A DNA stretch of 64,000 nt from Marchantia polymorpha subsp. ruderalis (lineage: Eukaryota > Streptophyta > Marchantiopsida > Marchantiales > Marchantiaceae): positions 3,546,501 to 3,610,500 of the forward strand of contig AP031351.1 of the NCBI GenBank assembly GCA_037833965.1, read 5' to 3'. Position 1 is the first letter of the stretch. Every line of letters begins with the position of its first letter. Below the pieces are notes generated by a model, which worked only from the letters and a program-made list of their open reading frames with translations, did no database searches and was not told the origin of the DNA. A program made the position numbers and the translations under genes. Below, in pieces: positions 12,101-24,392 of this stretch.

Positions 12101-15100
12101 CAATATATGATTCTGCAGCCAGAACACTTGATGAAATTTTTGATGTCGTAAAATCACGTATTTCCTAACATTGTTCCCCCTATCACTAGGGAGTCGGCTT
12201 CTGCATAGTCACCTTAGGTAGCATTGTTCCAGGTGCAGATAGTGTCTTGCATTTTGTCTATTAGTCCCTTGTGAAGTGTCTTAATAACCCAAACAATTTA
12301 AGATTGATTTTTTTCATCTTCTTAATTATAGGTGGAGGACGGCAATCCACATGTTATATGGAGCGCAAGCGAGGATGGTACATTACGACAGCATGATCTG
12401 CGAGAGGGTATCGCATGTCCGCCTCACGGTTCCCCACCGCACGATTGTCGTAATGTCTTGGTAGGCATTCAGCCCTATAGTTTGTTATGTTACGGTTTAC
12501 GAGTTGCATCTGTCGGTGGTCTACCTAGACTTTTGACTTCTCAGGGTCCAAGTGCTTGTGAGGAGCATGTTGCATCCGTGGGCTACTTTGTGAACTGGGT
12601 ACAACGATGAACGTGGACTTAAATCTAAAGCTAGACACCCAGCGTTCATGTTAAGGATAATGTTGAGATATTTTTTTTTTAGGACTTTTTAATCTTGTAT
12701 TAGCGGATCAAATTCTGCGAATGAATATTTTGAAGATGAGAACACCTTAGTGTTGACACACAAAAACAATTACAATCTTACTGACGAACATGAATAATTT
12801 ATCTTCAATCTCTCGGGTGCCAGCTTGATCTACGGTGTGCAGCGAAGAAGGCATTACAAGCGCCCCCAAGGCACTGTCTCGAACTCAAGACATGCGCGTT
12901 GAGTCCCACCCGTCCAAATCATCTTCTCATCGGCGGCAGGTGCTGTGTGGTGGAATGGCCATATTATCTGGCGTCTTTGATGACCTCGTCTTATTTTTGA
13001 AGCATAGCTGGAACATTTGAATGCTTTAAAATCTTCACAGTTGCTAGTGCACATGTGCACTGCTTACGCTTGACGATATTGTCATGAAATAAGTCGTATG
13101 AGTCTAACCAATTTTTTTCTTGTTCTATTGACAGTGATGCGTTTGCTCGTCTCTATGACCGACGCATGCTGCCCCATTTAAGTTCTGCTCAGCAACCGTC
13201 GAAGCCCCCACCTTGTGTTTGCTACTTCTGTCCTGCGCACCTTTCTGACAAGGTGAGTATGAAGCTAAGCACTCCAGAAACACCATTACATATTCAGTTT
13301 AACTCGTGATCTATCTCTAGATGTAGGAGTTGCCTGAATCATTTAAGAGAAAGCAACGATAAAGCTGGTGATTTTCCTGTATGTCCATGAATCCGACCTT
13401 ACTGTCCGTACAGTTCGTACAAACACTTCCTTTTTTGACTGTTTATTGTTTTTATATTTCCCGAATTGAAGGTCTCCCATAATTTATCGGAAGGTCCTAT
13501 GTTCACCCACGATTTTACGGAATTGGATAGGATTGGGATGCCTTCTTGATCTGTCTCCAGCGTTTCTAGTTGTTCTACAAGCAATTTTGAGTCTGTTTAT
13601 GCCCTCTCGAATGATAAACGTGCGATAAGAAAATTGCAAACTCAATTAGCTCTTTCAATATATTGTTGTCGTATTAGAAAAACTCCGATTTTTCCAAGAC
13701 ATTTACTAGAAGATTATTGACGCTTTATTGTCATTTCTTCTGTGGTCTTTAAAGTCGCATTGTGCAGAAGCACAAATGTCTTTCCGATTTTTCCTAAAAC
13801 CCTGTCATTTTTATTTTTATTTTTAAAGCATACGTTTTTTTCCATTTTTTGTCTGACATTCCCCCTGGGGCCTGTTAGTCGCTTCTCATCTCTAGTTAAG
13901 TCAGAAGACCGTATACCATTTCTGAGGCCTCTCGTGTGTTAGCAGTAGAAAGACATGTTCATCCAGGATGATGTTCAGCGTTCTGTTGAAGATGACTTTT
14001 TGAGTCGCACTTTGACCTCAGGTCTCCTTGTCTCTTAATATTATTTCTTTCGAAATCGCACCGTAGTAAGCAAGTGCTAAAGCCACGAGGACCACTCGTA
14101 CCTAGTGATGGTTTCTATTTCTCCGTGTGCAGAGCCGCTCGAGTTTGCATCTCACTCATGTAACATTCAGTCCGAGTGGGGAGGAGGTGCTTCTTAGCTA
14201 CAGCGGCGAACATGTCTATTTAATGGATGCTTTCACAGGTAAGCAGCGTGCACTATCAAAACTTAACGTGTTGGTGAAAAACACTGTATAATTCTTCACT
14301 TAATTTTCCTCAGTCGCCAACTTGAACCGGTATGAGTACCCCCTTCAAAGAGATGTGCATGCTCTTAGGATTACTTGCTGTAGTGCAGTAAACAGATAAG
14401 CAATTTTCTCTATACGCTTCGTTACATAGATCCAGATGACGAATGAGGATTGCTAGTTTGTTTCTGCCCTGAATCACTTCATTTCAAGCAAACCAGCAGC
14501 ATGGTTCTAATCAGTTTTTAATCTTGTGTCTTGTTTGAGACATGCCCGTGTAGTTTCACCTTTTTGCTATATAAGAGCTTTGTTTGTCGTTGCAGGCCAA
14601 GAAGATGGAGTGGTTTACAGAGCAAGTGATGTCCCCAAAAGAACTGTTCTTGCTCCAATTGTTAATGGCACAAATGTCCAGTCAAAGTCTCCAGGAGCGG
14701 CTCTGGGCAATGGATACAGGCGAGGCTCCTCTTGGGTATGGAATATCATATGTAGAAGTTGCTCGCTAGCTATTTCTTGCACGGAGATTTTTAGCCTTGA
14801 TTTTGGTTCGCTCTTTGGGTTAGAAGCCGGCCTTTCGCCACTGGAGCCGCTCGCCTAGTTCTCAATAAAGCTCGTTGGTCAGAGAGTTTATAAATTCCAC
14901 CAGCGTGTTCGTATGTTGTAATATGAATGCGGCACTTGAGCACCCTTTGAAATCGTAACATACTCTCTCAAAAAAAACGGAGTATCACTTGGGTGGGTGG
15001 GAGATTAATAAGCCCTCATCAAAGTTCTCAGGATGTGAGTGATGTGGTGGTATTGACTAATGTTTTGTCTCGACGTACTGACCTACTGAATTTGTTTCCT

Positions 15101-18100
15101 AATCAATGCACACTCCGCCATGTGTATCCTTTGCAGGTGCAAGAATGTAGAGAACTTTTCGAAGAAGCCAAGAAGGCTCTGACAACTGGAAACAGTTACC
15201 TGTACGCGGTAGAGGCTAGTAGTGAGATAATTGATGCCGGAGGTACCGTCATTGGGAATCAGTTGAGGCATGATTGTCTTTGCTTACGGGCATCGGCCTT
15301 TTTGAAGGTGTATATCCTTTTGTCTATTACCCCAATCTAACGTATGGCCTTAATGTAGTGTTGAAAGTGTTTGAAGTTGAAAAGTGCATATATCTGATAT
15401 CTACGTTGACTTAAGCCTCTGGATTCCTATTTAGCGTCGGTAGTATCTATGCTTGCACATCCCTTCCTGGATACTTTATGGTACTTGTTACTTGTAGTTG
15501 TTAGATAGCTGTTGTCGTGCACATCGGCATATACCCGATTCTACACAAGAGTACTGCCTTTTCTGCTCTTCAACTTGAGTCGGATTGCTTTGGAATGTCA
15601 TGCTTTCGAGCTTCAGATGTGCAATAGTTGTTGTGATCATATTATTTGCAATCTGCAGGTCACAATAGGGCTTCTTTAGAGTGGCTCACTTTGTAATTTG
15701 AACCATAAAGTTTGCCGCTCTCATTGAGTACATCGTTGATTGTTGAAGAAATACATTTGATTATGTGTTTAACCACGTTGTTACTCTTCTACAGCGCAAA
15801 TGGAAGAACGACCTTCATATGGCTATTAGAGACTGTAATGAGGCTCGAGCTATTGATCCCATGTCCCCACAGGCACACCATCATATGGCTGAAGCTCTTT
15901 CATCGGTAACATTACTACGAACTCTGCTATAGAAGAGCTTTTTGATCGTATGTCAGGTTCAGAGTTTGGTTGAGGCTAGTAGAGTTTTGACAATCATGAA
16001 TTATTGGTCCGAGAAAATGGCTTTAGGTAGACTTTTTCTGAAAAACCGGGATTTTATCTACCGAAGTAATGAGTAGTATTTCAAATTATGCTGTCACACT
16101 ACAGTTGTTTGTCCTGTGAAGTGGTTTTTGCTTTGAAGTACATTTGTTACCTACATAGAGACATTGTGTGTCGTCTAAAAAGCTTTAGACTGTAGTAGTT
16201 CCGTTTCCGACTATTGGGCGTGTTCTAATTGCTTGTATTGAATCGCCTTTCCTTTTTCTATTTGCGGATTTTGCCAAAGCGCAATGGCTCGGCATATACA
16301 ATACCTATGAACTCCTAAACTGTCTGAAGTATTAATATTGGCAAGTTTCCTTTTCCGACGCCTGACGTGGGTTGAGCTGAAGAACGTTAGCTTACTCATT
16401 GTGCAGCTTTTGAAGCACAAGGAGGCGCTCGATTTTGCCATCAGAGCTCATCAACTAGAGCCGTCAGATGTGAGACTGTCGGAACATGTGGCCCTACTTC
16501 GGTCAATGTTGAAGACAGGTGTGTTGAGGAACAAGGGAAAGCATGACGGATATATCTCACTAGTATTTCTATGGCATTAAACGAACCGAAGGTTGTGTTA
16601 ACAATTTTCTGGTTTAGGTCTTCATTATATTGTGTTTGTTAAGCATCTCCGTTTGTGTAGGTTTTGTTCTTCTGCAATTATCGATGTCGGAGACCTCAGT
16701 GTACACCCTAAGTAGAATGCGGTTTGAACCCTTCGTTACAGTACTTGGTTTGGGGCGTTGTTTTTAAGCTTAAGCGCACCTTCTAAATGGATCGTGTCCA
16801 CTTTTAAAACTGTGTTTTTGTAGATGAGGATTCCAAGAATAACCGAAACAATGATGGGGATGTCAAGCTAGAAAGGAAAGCATCCAGAAACACTGAAGCG
16901 GATCTCAAGCTAGAGAGAAAAGCATCCAGACTTCGAACAATAAGTAATCTGTTATTTAGATCGGAATCGGACCTGAGCGAGGGTTACCAAGATACATGGC
17001 GTGGAGAGAGGGGCGACCTGTTCAATGACGACATGGAAATGGAAATGGAGATTGAGATGTCAGTAGGCGAAGAAGATGATAGGGATGGAGAGCAAGGAGT
17101 CCTTCCAGGATCAAGCTTGAACTTACGCCTTAGACCAAAAGTGGAAGGACGTGAACGAACAAACAGGGTTCTCTCATCAGGATCCACAACGTCTACATCT
17201 GGAGCAAACTACGAGAATTTTGCTGTTGAGGTATGCGGTAGTTTTTGGTTGAACGTTGGAACTCTTGTAGACCAAATGTAATCTCTGTTCAGGTTTTCCA
17301 GCAATTTCTTTCCCGCAGTCATCAACCAGTTGGTGTCTTCCCTTTTTTAATGGCTAGCTCAAGATTTTTTTACGAAGTGAGTATTTGCTGGCTGGTAACC
17401 AAATTCCGTGTTCTTGGTGGTGTGAATAGCTTGCTCTTGTAGCTTGATAAACAGATAATGTTGCAGCAGTTGATTAGGATGTCTTGCACATGTATTACCA
17501 GCAGTGCATGATGTTCCTATTGACTGTCTTAATGCCCATTGCCAACTTGAATTTAACAGGGAATTGTAGCAAGCTATCATTTTCTCTCAAAATCAGGTGG
17601 GCTATGTGCAGCAACATTAAGATAAACTTTAGATAACTTTCCCACATTTGAGTAAGTTGAATACAAAGTTCAGCTTATGGACTAACTATTCTAAACTTAT
17701 GGCTGCCAAAGCTTAAGAAGCCGTTACCTTGGTGAAAGTTAGTATCAAACTTTGTCCTTGTTTCACTTAAGATTTTAATGCTAAATACAAAAAAACTGAC
17801 TCTAAGATTAACACTTACATGAGACCCACGTATGAAGAGGCAAATTTGAATCCATTTCTTTTATGTATTTCATTTGTTTTTTTGTTGGGAGTGCTCTAGC
17901 AAACACATCAGCAAACATGTACCCAGTTTCATAATACATCAATGTAATTGTTCTTTCCTCCTCTTTATCCTTTTTCATATTTTGAGCCATAGGATGATCT
18001 AGTGAGGGCATTAGCTGTAGTGTTACCACATGAATATTATTGGAGCTTATTGAGGGATCACGAGCTCGCTTAACACGCTCGTAGACCAAATTTGCTCTTG

Positions 18101-20939
18101 AATAGCTAGTGAAGAAGGCCTGGTGCAAACTTTTGTTGTAATTAAAGCTGTTGACTTCTGCTGCTTCACCAACTTTTAATGCAAAGCAGCAACATTGGAT
18201 TTACTTCCTTCTCCAGCAGCAAGAAATTATCTATTAACATTACAATGTAAAGCATTCTATCTTTGATGTACATAGTTATTTTCGTTTGTCTACATCAAAG
18301 ATATATACTTCGGCTTCTGAGAGTGGGCTGAGCTTATTTATCATCAGGTATATGTCCTGAAGTATATATGGTAATAACGAAGGTTGACTCAATGACCGGA
18401 CGATTAAAAAACCCCTCAGTAACTTTAGTTTTATGGAGTGGCGGCATAGGAATCGACCTGAAATCCTCTATGTTATAGGTACAGGGACTTATTCTCAGTC
18501 ATGGACGCTATCTCTTCTATCGATAGCGGCCTCCTCCTGCTGCCTGCTATCTGAACCTTCTTGGATTTGTTGTCCTCAGTAATAGGACAATGTTTGTCTC
18601 CTTAAAACCCTGCAGGGGAAACGGATACGAAACAATCACTCTGACTCACGTGGCCATCTCCTGGATGCGCGTACATTCTAAATCTTGTTAACAAATTCTT
18701 GAAACTGTGTACCTACGTCGTATACAATTTGATGCTATTATAAAGTTATTGACGACCCGGTACTGATTATTCAGGGAGAGATTGCAGTCGATATGCGGCA
18801 GCGTTATGTCGGTCATTGTAACACTGGGACTGATATCAAGCAGGCAAGCTTTCTCGGCGAAAAAGGTAGTTTTCTTTCTCTCTCATGTTCGTTTAGTCTC
18901 TGCTTTGCTTGGGTGCAGGTAAATGAGAAGATGTATCGTCCTTTGATACTTTCATGTATGAAGTTCTTGGTTCTAGTGCAATCAATTGGTGCTGTGGACC
19001 TCGGTCGGTTGGGTTTCGAGTCCCTGTCAACCCTCGCAGGGTCGAGCGCAGAAACCTATTCAACCCGGTACCACGAATGATGCAGCCGGGATGATGTGAC
19101 GATCGGGTGATGCCTGTCGAGTACATCTTATTTATGAAACCTGGTTACTCCTCAAATCGGAGACTAGGAATTACACTGCATAAGACACTATGATTTTATA
19201 CAGAGTGTCTCGGGCACTCTTTCTATATAGTTAAAACAAGAATAAATCTGGTCCTCTGCATCCATGATATGTATTGGTTCTTTCATGGTTATGTGCCTGC
19301 TTGTTTGCTGCTTATTTTCCTCACATGCAGCTTATGCTTTTGGCTTTAATTGGGGGATTTTTCCGATAAGACTGGTACTTTTTGCATTTCTGATCTCTTG
19401 ACATTGTTGCATCAGTCGTGTGATGATGTTTCTTATTTCTGCAAAGTGCTGTTTACGACTTTTGAATTATGAAAGATGTTTGTCTCGACCGTACCGTTTG
19501 GTTTACAAAATACCTGAATAAGAATCGTGCCTTTGCCAGGAGAGTTTGTGGCTAGTGGCAGTGATGATGGGCGCTGGTTTATATGGGTGAAAAAGACCGG
19601 TAGGCTCGTGAAGATGCTGGTTGGAGATGAGGATGGTATGTTCCACGTATTTGCGAGCCTTCAGTTACTATATCTTAAAATGGTTTTGACCGACACGGTC
19701 GTGCAGGTCACATCATGTGTTATTAAGCTACCATAATGAATTCCCAGCCTTGTTCCTACTATTCTTACTCAGTTTATTGTCATGTTCCATGCTACCATTG
19801 CACCTAAAAAAGTATCGTTTGTTTTGGTACGTTCTCAATGAGGTTCTAATCACAGAAAATTTTTGCGAGACTCTTCCATGTACATGACCTATCTTTGAGA
19901 GTCCTTCTATATAGCGGTCATACTCATCTTGTGTCTGGGCTCGATGAAGTCGTCAATTGTGTGCAGTGTCATCCTTTCGATTGCGCCGTTGCGACAAGCG
20001 GGCTCGACAACACTATCAAGGTGTGCCTATGAAGTCACTTGAGAAGGGCAAATGAAGTGGAGAACAAGCATGATTGTTGCATGAAATTTTCCATCTGTTA
20101 GAGTAATGAAACAAGTCTTTTTTGTGCAGGGTACAAAATGTCACTCAAAATCAAGTAAATAAATCATATGATAGACTTTTCTTGTTAAGTTTAAGTCCTG
20201 TTTAGTTGGCCCATTTGTTGGCTTCAAATCATTGTTTCTCTTACTTTTGTTCTACTGATAGGACACATGAGGCTTCCTTGTGTTCACTGATCTTACAACT
20301 AATCAAAATCTTTTTCCGGATGGTTCCTTTAACAAGGCTCTAACTGGTCTAAATTATCGAGTTAGAACAAAACTGTATAAGATTTCTGCTGTCTTTTAAG
20401 GCATCCAAGGTGGTATCTGATGGTTGTCTTGATGCGGCGTTAATCAGATGTGGGCACCAACGTCCCCTCGCCGCGCTGGAGGTATGTCAATGGTGGGTGA
20501 GGAAGCAGCAGAATTTACAGATCCTAAACACGTGATGGATATCAACCAACGTAATATGCATCGTCAGAATTTGTGAGTTTCGACTTTTTGCTGGCCATAC
20601 CATGAGGATTCTGTTTGCCTTGGTTGTCGTATGTGTCGGCTGTATTAGTCCTCTCAAGTATATACCCTCCTCTGCACTGTGTCAAAGAGCTGCAAGTTCA
20701 ATGTCGAAGTAGGTGTTGACTGTCCTGCGATATTCCTGAGTGCGATGGTCCCTCGTAAGTCATTGCTACCGTATACTTCTCCTGGGAATGATATCTATAT
20801 ACTTACATATACTTGTCTTAGTTCCTGAAGTTTGTCTCACGCACATCTTTTGAACAGGCCAATGGAATTTCTTCATCGATTCAGAGTACAGGAAAGTACG
20901 GAGGGTGCTTCTCATCCTTTCGAATGCACGCAAAGCTGA
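6136..20939 (+). CDS. ASG2: ASG2/WDTC1-like WD40-TPR protein, CUL4-DDB1 substrate receptor
   Basis: Nineteen exons: 6136-6207, 6900-6992, 9754-9831, 10134-10268, 10484-10594, 12332-12460, 12824-12939, 13135-13252, 14133-14238, 14596-14735, 15137-15307, 15795-15905, 16407-16518, 16824-17230, 18775-18865, 19540-19635, 19950-20020, 20448-20572, 20858-20939. All are phase-compatible and give 787 residues; Arabidopsis ASG2 is about 757. WD40 repeats lie at about 55-320 (GHQGCVNTLAWN, SASEDGTLRQHDLR, DAFARLYDRR) and 640-725 (SGSDDGRWFIW, CHPFDCAVATSGLDNTIK). TPR-like helices lie at 367-497 and an acidic linker at 498-633. HDLR and YDRR resemble the DDB1-binding WDxR motif. The last four residues, CTQS, form a CaaX farnesylation box, as in Arabidopsis ASG2, described as a farnesylated DDB1-binding negative regulator of ABA responses. 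The start fits the conserved DGNI motif at residues 8-11. Exon 17 uses an AAG acceptor, the least certain splice. Introns 2 and 14 hold antisense Copia scraps. Confidence 0.93.
9147..9416 (-). mobile_element. Copia gag-pre-integrase fragment in intron 2
   Basis: The - strand frame reads SMRLWCRRLGYLVESIVRLL followed by EKMVSGIP and then a C-x-C pair. This resembles the Ty1/Copia gag-pre-integrase segment (LWHRRLGH...MVSGLP...CxxC) that precedes integrase. The first zinc-ligand His is replaced by Cys and no further intact pol frame follows. It lies antisense within intron 2 (6993-9753) of the ASG2-like gene. The rest of that 2.7-kb intron shows nothing recognisable. Confidence 0.6.
16858..16935 (+). 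repeat. In-frame 42-bp duplication in exon 14 of the ASG2-like gene
   Basis: CAAGCTAGA recurs at 16864 and 16906 with a 42-nt (14-codon) period. Both copies encode the peptide KLERKASR. The duplication lies in the charged linker between the TPR and second WD40 regions, where length is freely variable among homologues. Confidence 0.8.
17808..18128 (-). mobile_element. Copia RNase H terminal fragment in intron 14
   Basis: The - strand frame contains ITLMYYETGYMFADVFARAL followed by PTKKQM. This matches the C-terminal end of Ty1/Copia RNase H, typically (I/L)xxxYxxTxxQxADxFTKALP. The frame degenerates upstream and no LTR could be placed. It sits antisense in intron 14 (17231-18774), which probably explains the length of that intron. 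Confidence 0.75.
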
Positions 20940-21635
20940 AGACAGTGAAAATAAGTGAACAAAAGCTTAGCTCGTGCAGATTTTGTTCTCCTTTCCGACT
21001 GTATCTATTCAAATTTTGGAAGTGGAGTGGTTTCATATTAGTATGTGTACTCTCCAGAGTGATCCTTGTGTCCTCTGTAATGAAGGTCAAGGTGGTCTTA
21101 TGGGACTCACTTGTTTTCCATGACAGCCAAGTGTGCAAAAGATCACAGTTACAATACCAATAATCCACCTGAGAGATTGTAGGAACGTACAGCATGTACA
21201 TAGACGTAGCTTAACCTTTTCTGGGTTTCTCATTCATCGATCTAAATCAGACCACGTAGAAGAGTAGGCAAAAATAATTCCATTTCGTGGCTGTGCCTGG
21301 GCTTCGCCTGTCTCACTAGTCCAAGCCCAACATCGATCGATGGGAGTGAGGGCTTTGTGACATGGAGGCATTTGACGGATTTTTGTGACAAAACTGGCGA
21401 CATCCCTCATGTTACTGTATAATATCCTAATACATGAAATTGAATCATTTCAGGGCATTTTTCTTCTCAATATTTCTAATGGGAAACTACTGGTTCTTTA
21501 GTCCATACGTTGTTGAGTTACTTTTAAGTTGGTCAGCAGGAGATTGAGTTTTCCATCGGTAGTAATCACTTGTCAATATCATCGCCGTTTCTTGAGTAGT
21601 CACGCTTTTTGTCTCCATGTGAAACAACATTGACA
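20940..21635. other. 3' flank of the ASG2-like gene
   Basis: This stretch should hold the 3' UTR and poly(A) region of the ASG2-like gene. I see no further coding exon. The CDS stop at 20937-20939 directly follows the conserved CTQS end. Confidence 0.5.
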
Positions 21636-21836
21636 TTATTTGTTAGATATTATTCGCCACTCCTGAGATGTTATCAACTCGAAATTAGTCCTGAGTGTTG
21701 GATCCATCCCAATTTTTACTTCCGGGTGTTCGGTTTGAAGTGCTTTAGTAAGTACACCAGCAGGCATCTCGTTAGTCGGATAACATACGGGTGAAATATT
21801 TTTTTCCTCTTCTTTACCCTCAACAAGTCTCAACAA
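21636..21836 (-). mobile_element. Copia RNase H C-terminal scrap
   Basis: The - strand frame includes ISPVCYPTNEMPAGVLTKAL followed by HPEVKIGM soon after. It resembles the Copia RNase H end (YxxTNEMxADxLTKAL). It is a short isolated remnant with no LTR detected nearby. Confidence 0.6.
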
Positions 21837-21851
21837 TTATACGGACTAAAC

Positions 21852-21884
21852 TATTCATCCTTATCTTTAAGATAAGGATGAATA
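21852..21884. repeat. 33-bp near-perfect palindrome
   Basis: Arms TATTCATCCTTATCTT (21852-21867) and its reverse complement (21869-21884) flank a single T. The one-base-centre architecture is like that of the palindrome in the MITE at 4837-4885. It lies just beyond the Copia scrap. Confidence 0.85.
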
Positions 21885-24392
21885 ATATTATGATCATAAG
21901 TGAAAGCAGTAGCAGGTATTGTGGAGCTTTTTGAGTATATCTAAGCATGATCAACTCCTGGGGAGCAAATCAAAGTTTCAGAAGCAAATGATAAGCGATG
22001 AGTTCATATCCGTTGTAAAAATATCTACTGAAATTTTTTTTTTGCCTCCACAGCAACTAACTCCTCATTAAGATTACATAGAGATCCACTTCTTGTGATA
22101 ATCGTCTCCTCCTAGATTGATTTGTACATCTCCATCAAAATCACTTAACTATTCACTAGATCATTCAAATGTTTTGGATATAACTTTAATTGATTTAGTG
22201 ATCTAAATTCTAGATTTCAAATCACTAATCAAAGATGTAACAACTGGTGAAGATAGTAATTATTACCATATTTATCAAAAGTTTAATCAAAATTTGAATA
22301 TTAGATTTTTAAGTTCAGATATTAATACTGAGTGTAAATTGAAAGAGGTGATTCAAAGCCTATGAAGTCCAACGTTGAATGTCACATGAAAACCAACATC
22401 CTATAACTTGAGAAAAAGAATTGTGAAATATATTTTGTTCTGAAACCAAGCTTAGCTAGTAAATACATAAACATCACGATGAACTTCATATTGAAATTAT
22501 AACATTTTATAATTTAATAGAACAACTTTTTTATTTCTCCGATGAACAACACTTGCAATTTTTTACTTATTCAAAGACAAAGTATGATACCATCCAAGCG
22601 CCATAAATTGTATAGATAAACTTGTAAAAATACATATTTTACATTTTGCATCATAACACATAAATTTTTCCTTTTCATTTCTTGTAATTTATATAATTTG
22701 GAATGAAATAAGATACAATATTATAGATATAAGGTCATAAAAGAAATTGTATTTATTTGAAACAAAAATCAGTTTTGAAGTATTTTTTATTCTTCTAAAA
22801 CAGAAATACTGTCAAGATGTAAGTATTTCTACGAAGTAAAAAATAATGTATATAATTTTCTATCATTATTGATATAGAATTACATGTGATTATTCCTTTT
22901 CTTTTTATAAGATAAAATTAAAAAGGATGAGAGAAATCAAAATATCATATAATTTAAAAGAAAATATCATTTCAGTGTATTTTTATTTATACATAGTTGT
23001 GTAATGAGACGTGTCATTGAAGTTGTTCTTGTAAAAATTATCTTCAATTACATTTGATATATATTTATTTTGAACAACCTACGTTATTCACATCGCAAAG
23101 ATGATAATTAACAAAAAAAATGAAGGGATCGCATTATTCAAATACGGAGAAAAAATTAAATAGTTTAAATGAAGTTGCTTAACCTCGAGTTTGTATGATA
23201 ATATCACTTTGATTATCATATTTGGTCATTTGATTAAGGGGAGAAATGTAATATCTAGAAAATATTTGGATTTTTGACACATTTGTGTGAGAGTGATGAA
23301 ATTTAAAATATATTGTTAGCATATTGTGTACCATAATTTAGATAGTATGTATCTATTATCATACGAGGATTTGCAACTCATACGAGATTCGGATGATAAT
23401 GCAACATGTACTTGTAAGAAATATTTATGGGGTGAATTTCGAGCCTGGCCCTACTAACCCGTTGGGTTTGTATACTTGGAATGACTTCAGTGTGTTCCAT
23501 TTCTGAAAATGAGAGGCCAAACTGAACTGATTCAAGAAATACCGAATTTCGATTTTTAGTGTTTCCAGTACTGAACGAAGAATGCGACCACGTCTTCGCC
23601 CGGCCACGCCACTGAAGCTGACGCTGGACAGTCTTCGTTGCCTCGAGCAATCAGCGCCTGCAAGGTTCTGAACTCCGACATGCTGATTGGCATGGGTGTC
23701 TGTTTATTTGAAAGTTTGAGCGAAGGTGTGTGCAAATGATCTGACTGTGAGTCTGGAGGTGCGATTTTTCGCACGATTTCGTGCGAATTAAGAAACCGAA
23801 CTCTGTCAATTTTGGCCAATCGCTAAGGAATTCAAAATCGAGCTGTGACGGTCGGGTGTGTCCACTTGCGAAGGGCTGGAGGTGAGAATTAGGGAAGTGT
23901 AAGCATGACCTTTTGTGAAGTCTCAATCATATCCAATTTTGTTGTACATTGTTGACGTCGACGTCATCGTCAATCGTCATCATACTACGAACATCTCCTG
24001 ATATCTCATCATCAAACAGGAAATTGATTTGGTGAAACTTTAAGCTCTCTCTCCACCCTCGCGGGCCTGTGATTATGCATAGACCTGGAATATCTGAGGA
24101 AGGGATAATTTTCTGCGTTGATATCTTGTTTGTAACAAGTAGCAGCTTTTCCCCCTATTATCTTTCTTCGGGAGTGAGTGTAGCTGCCATATGGAGATGA
24201 TCGTCTTGCTTGTATCTTTCATTTTTTGATATTTGACCGGATGTCGTGTGCTTCAGAGTTTACTGACATGAATCGCGGATGTTCCTTGTGTAGGAATTGG
24301 ACCGTGTGTCATATTATTCTCTATTATCGCTTGCAAAGTTGGTGACCCCGTTTCAAACAACCAGTTCTGCGAAGCACTGACAAGACGGCGCG
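21885..24392. other. AT-rich spacer and promoter of the CYP65-like gene
   Basis: From about 22000 to 23400 the DNA is very AT-rich, without coding frames I can recognise. From about 23400 the composition becomes more balanced. That part likely holds the promoter and 5' UTR of the gene starting at 24393. Confidence 0.5.

Noticed and set aside
18980..19060. tRNA-like B box (GGTTTCGAGTCCC) in intron 14 region
   Set aside because: It has one base too many for the B-box consensus, and no acceptor stem or A box could be paired around it.
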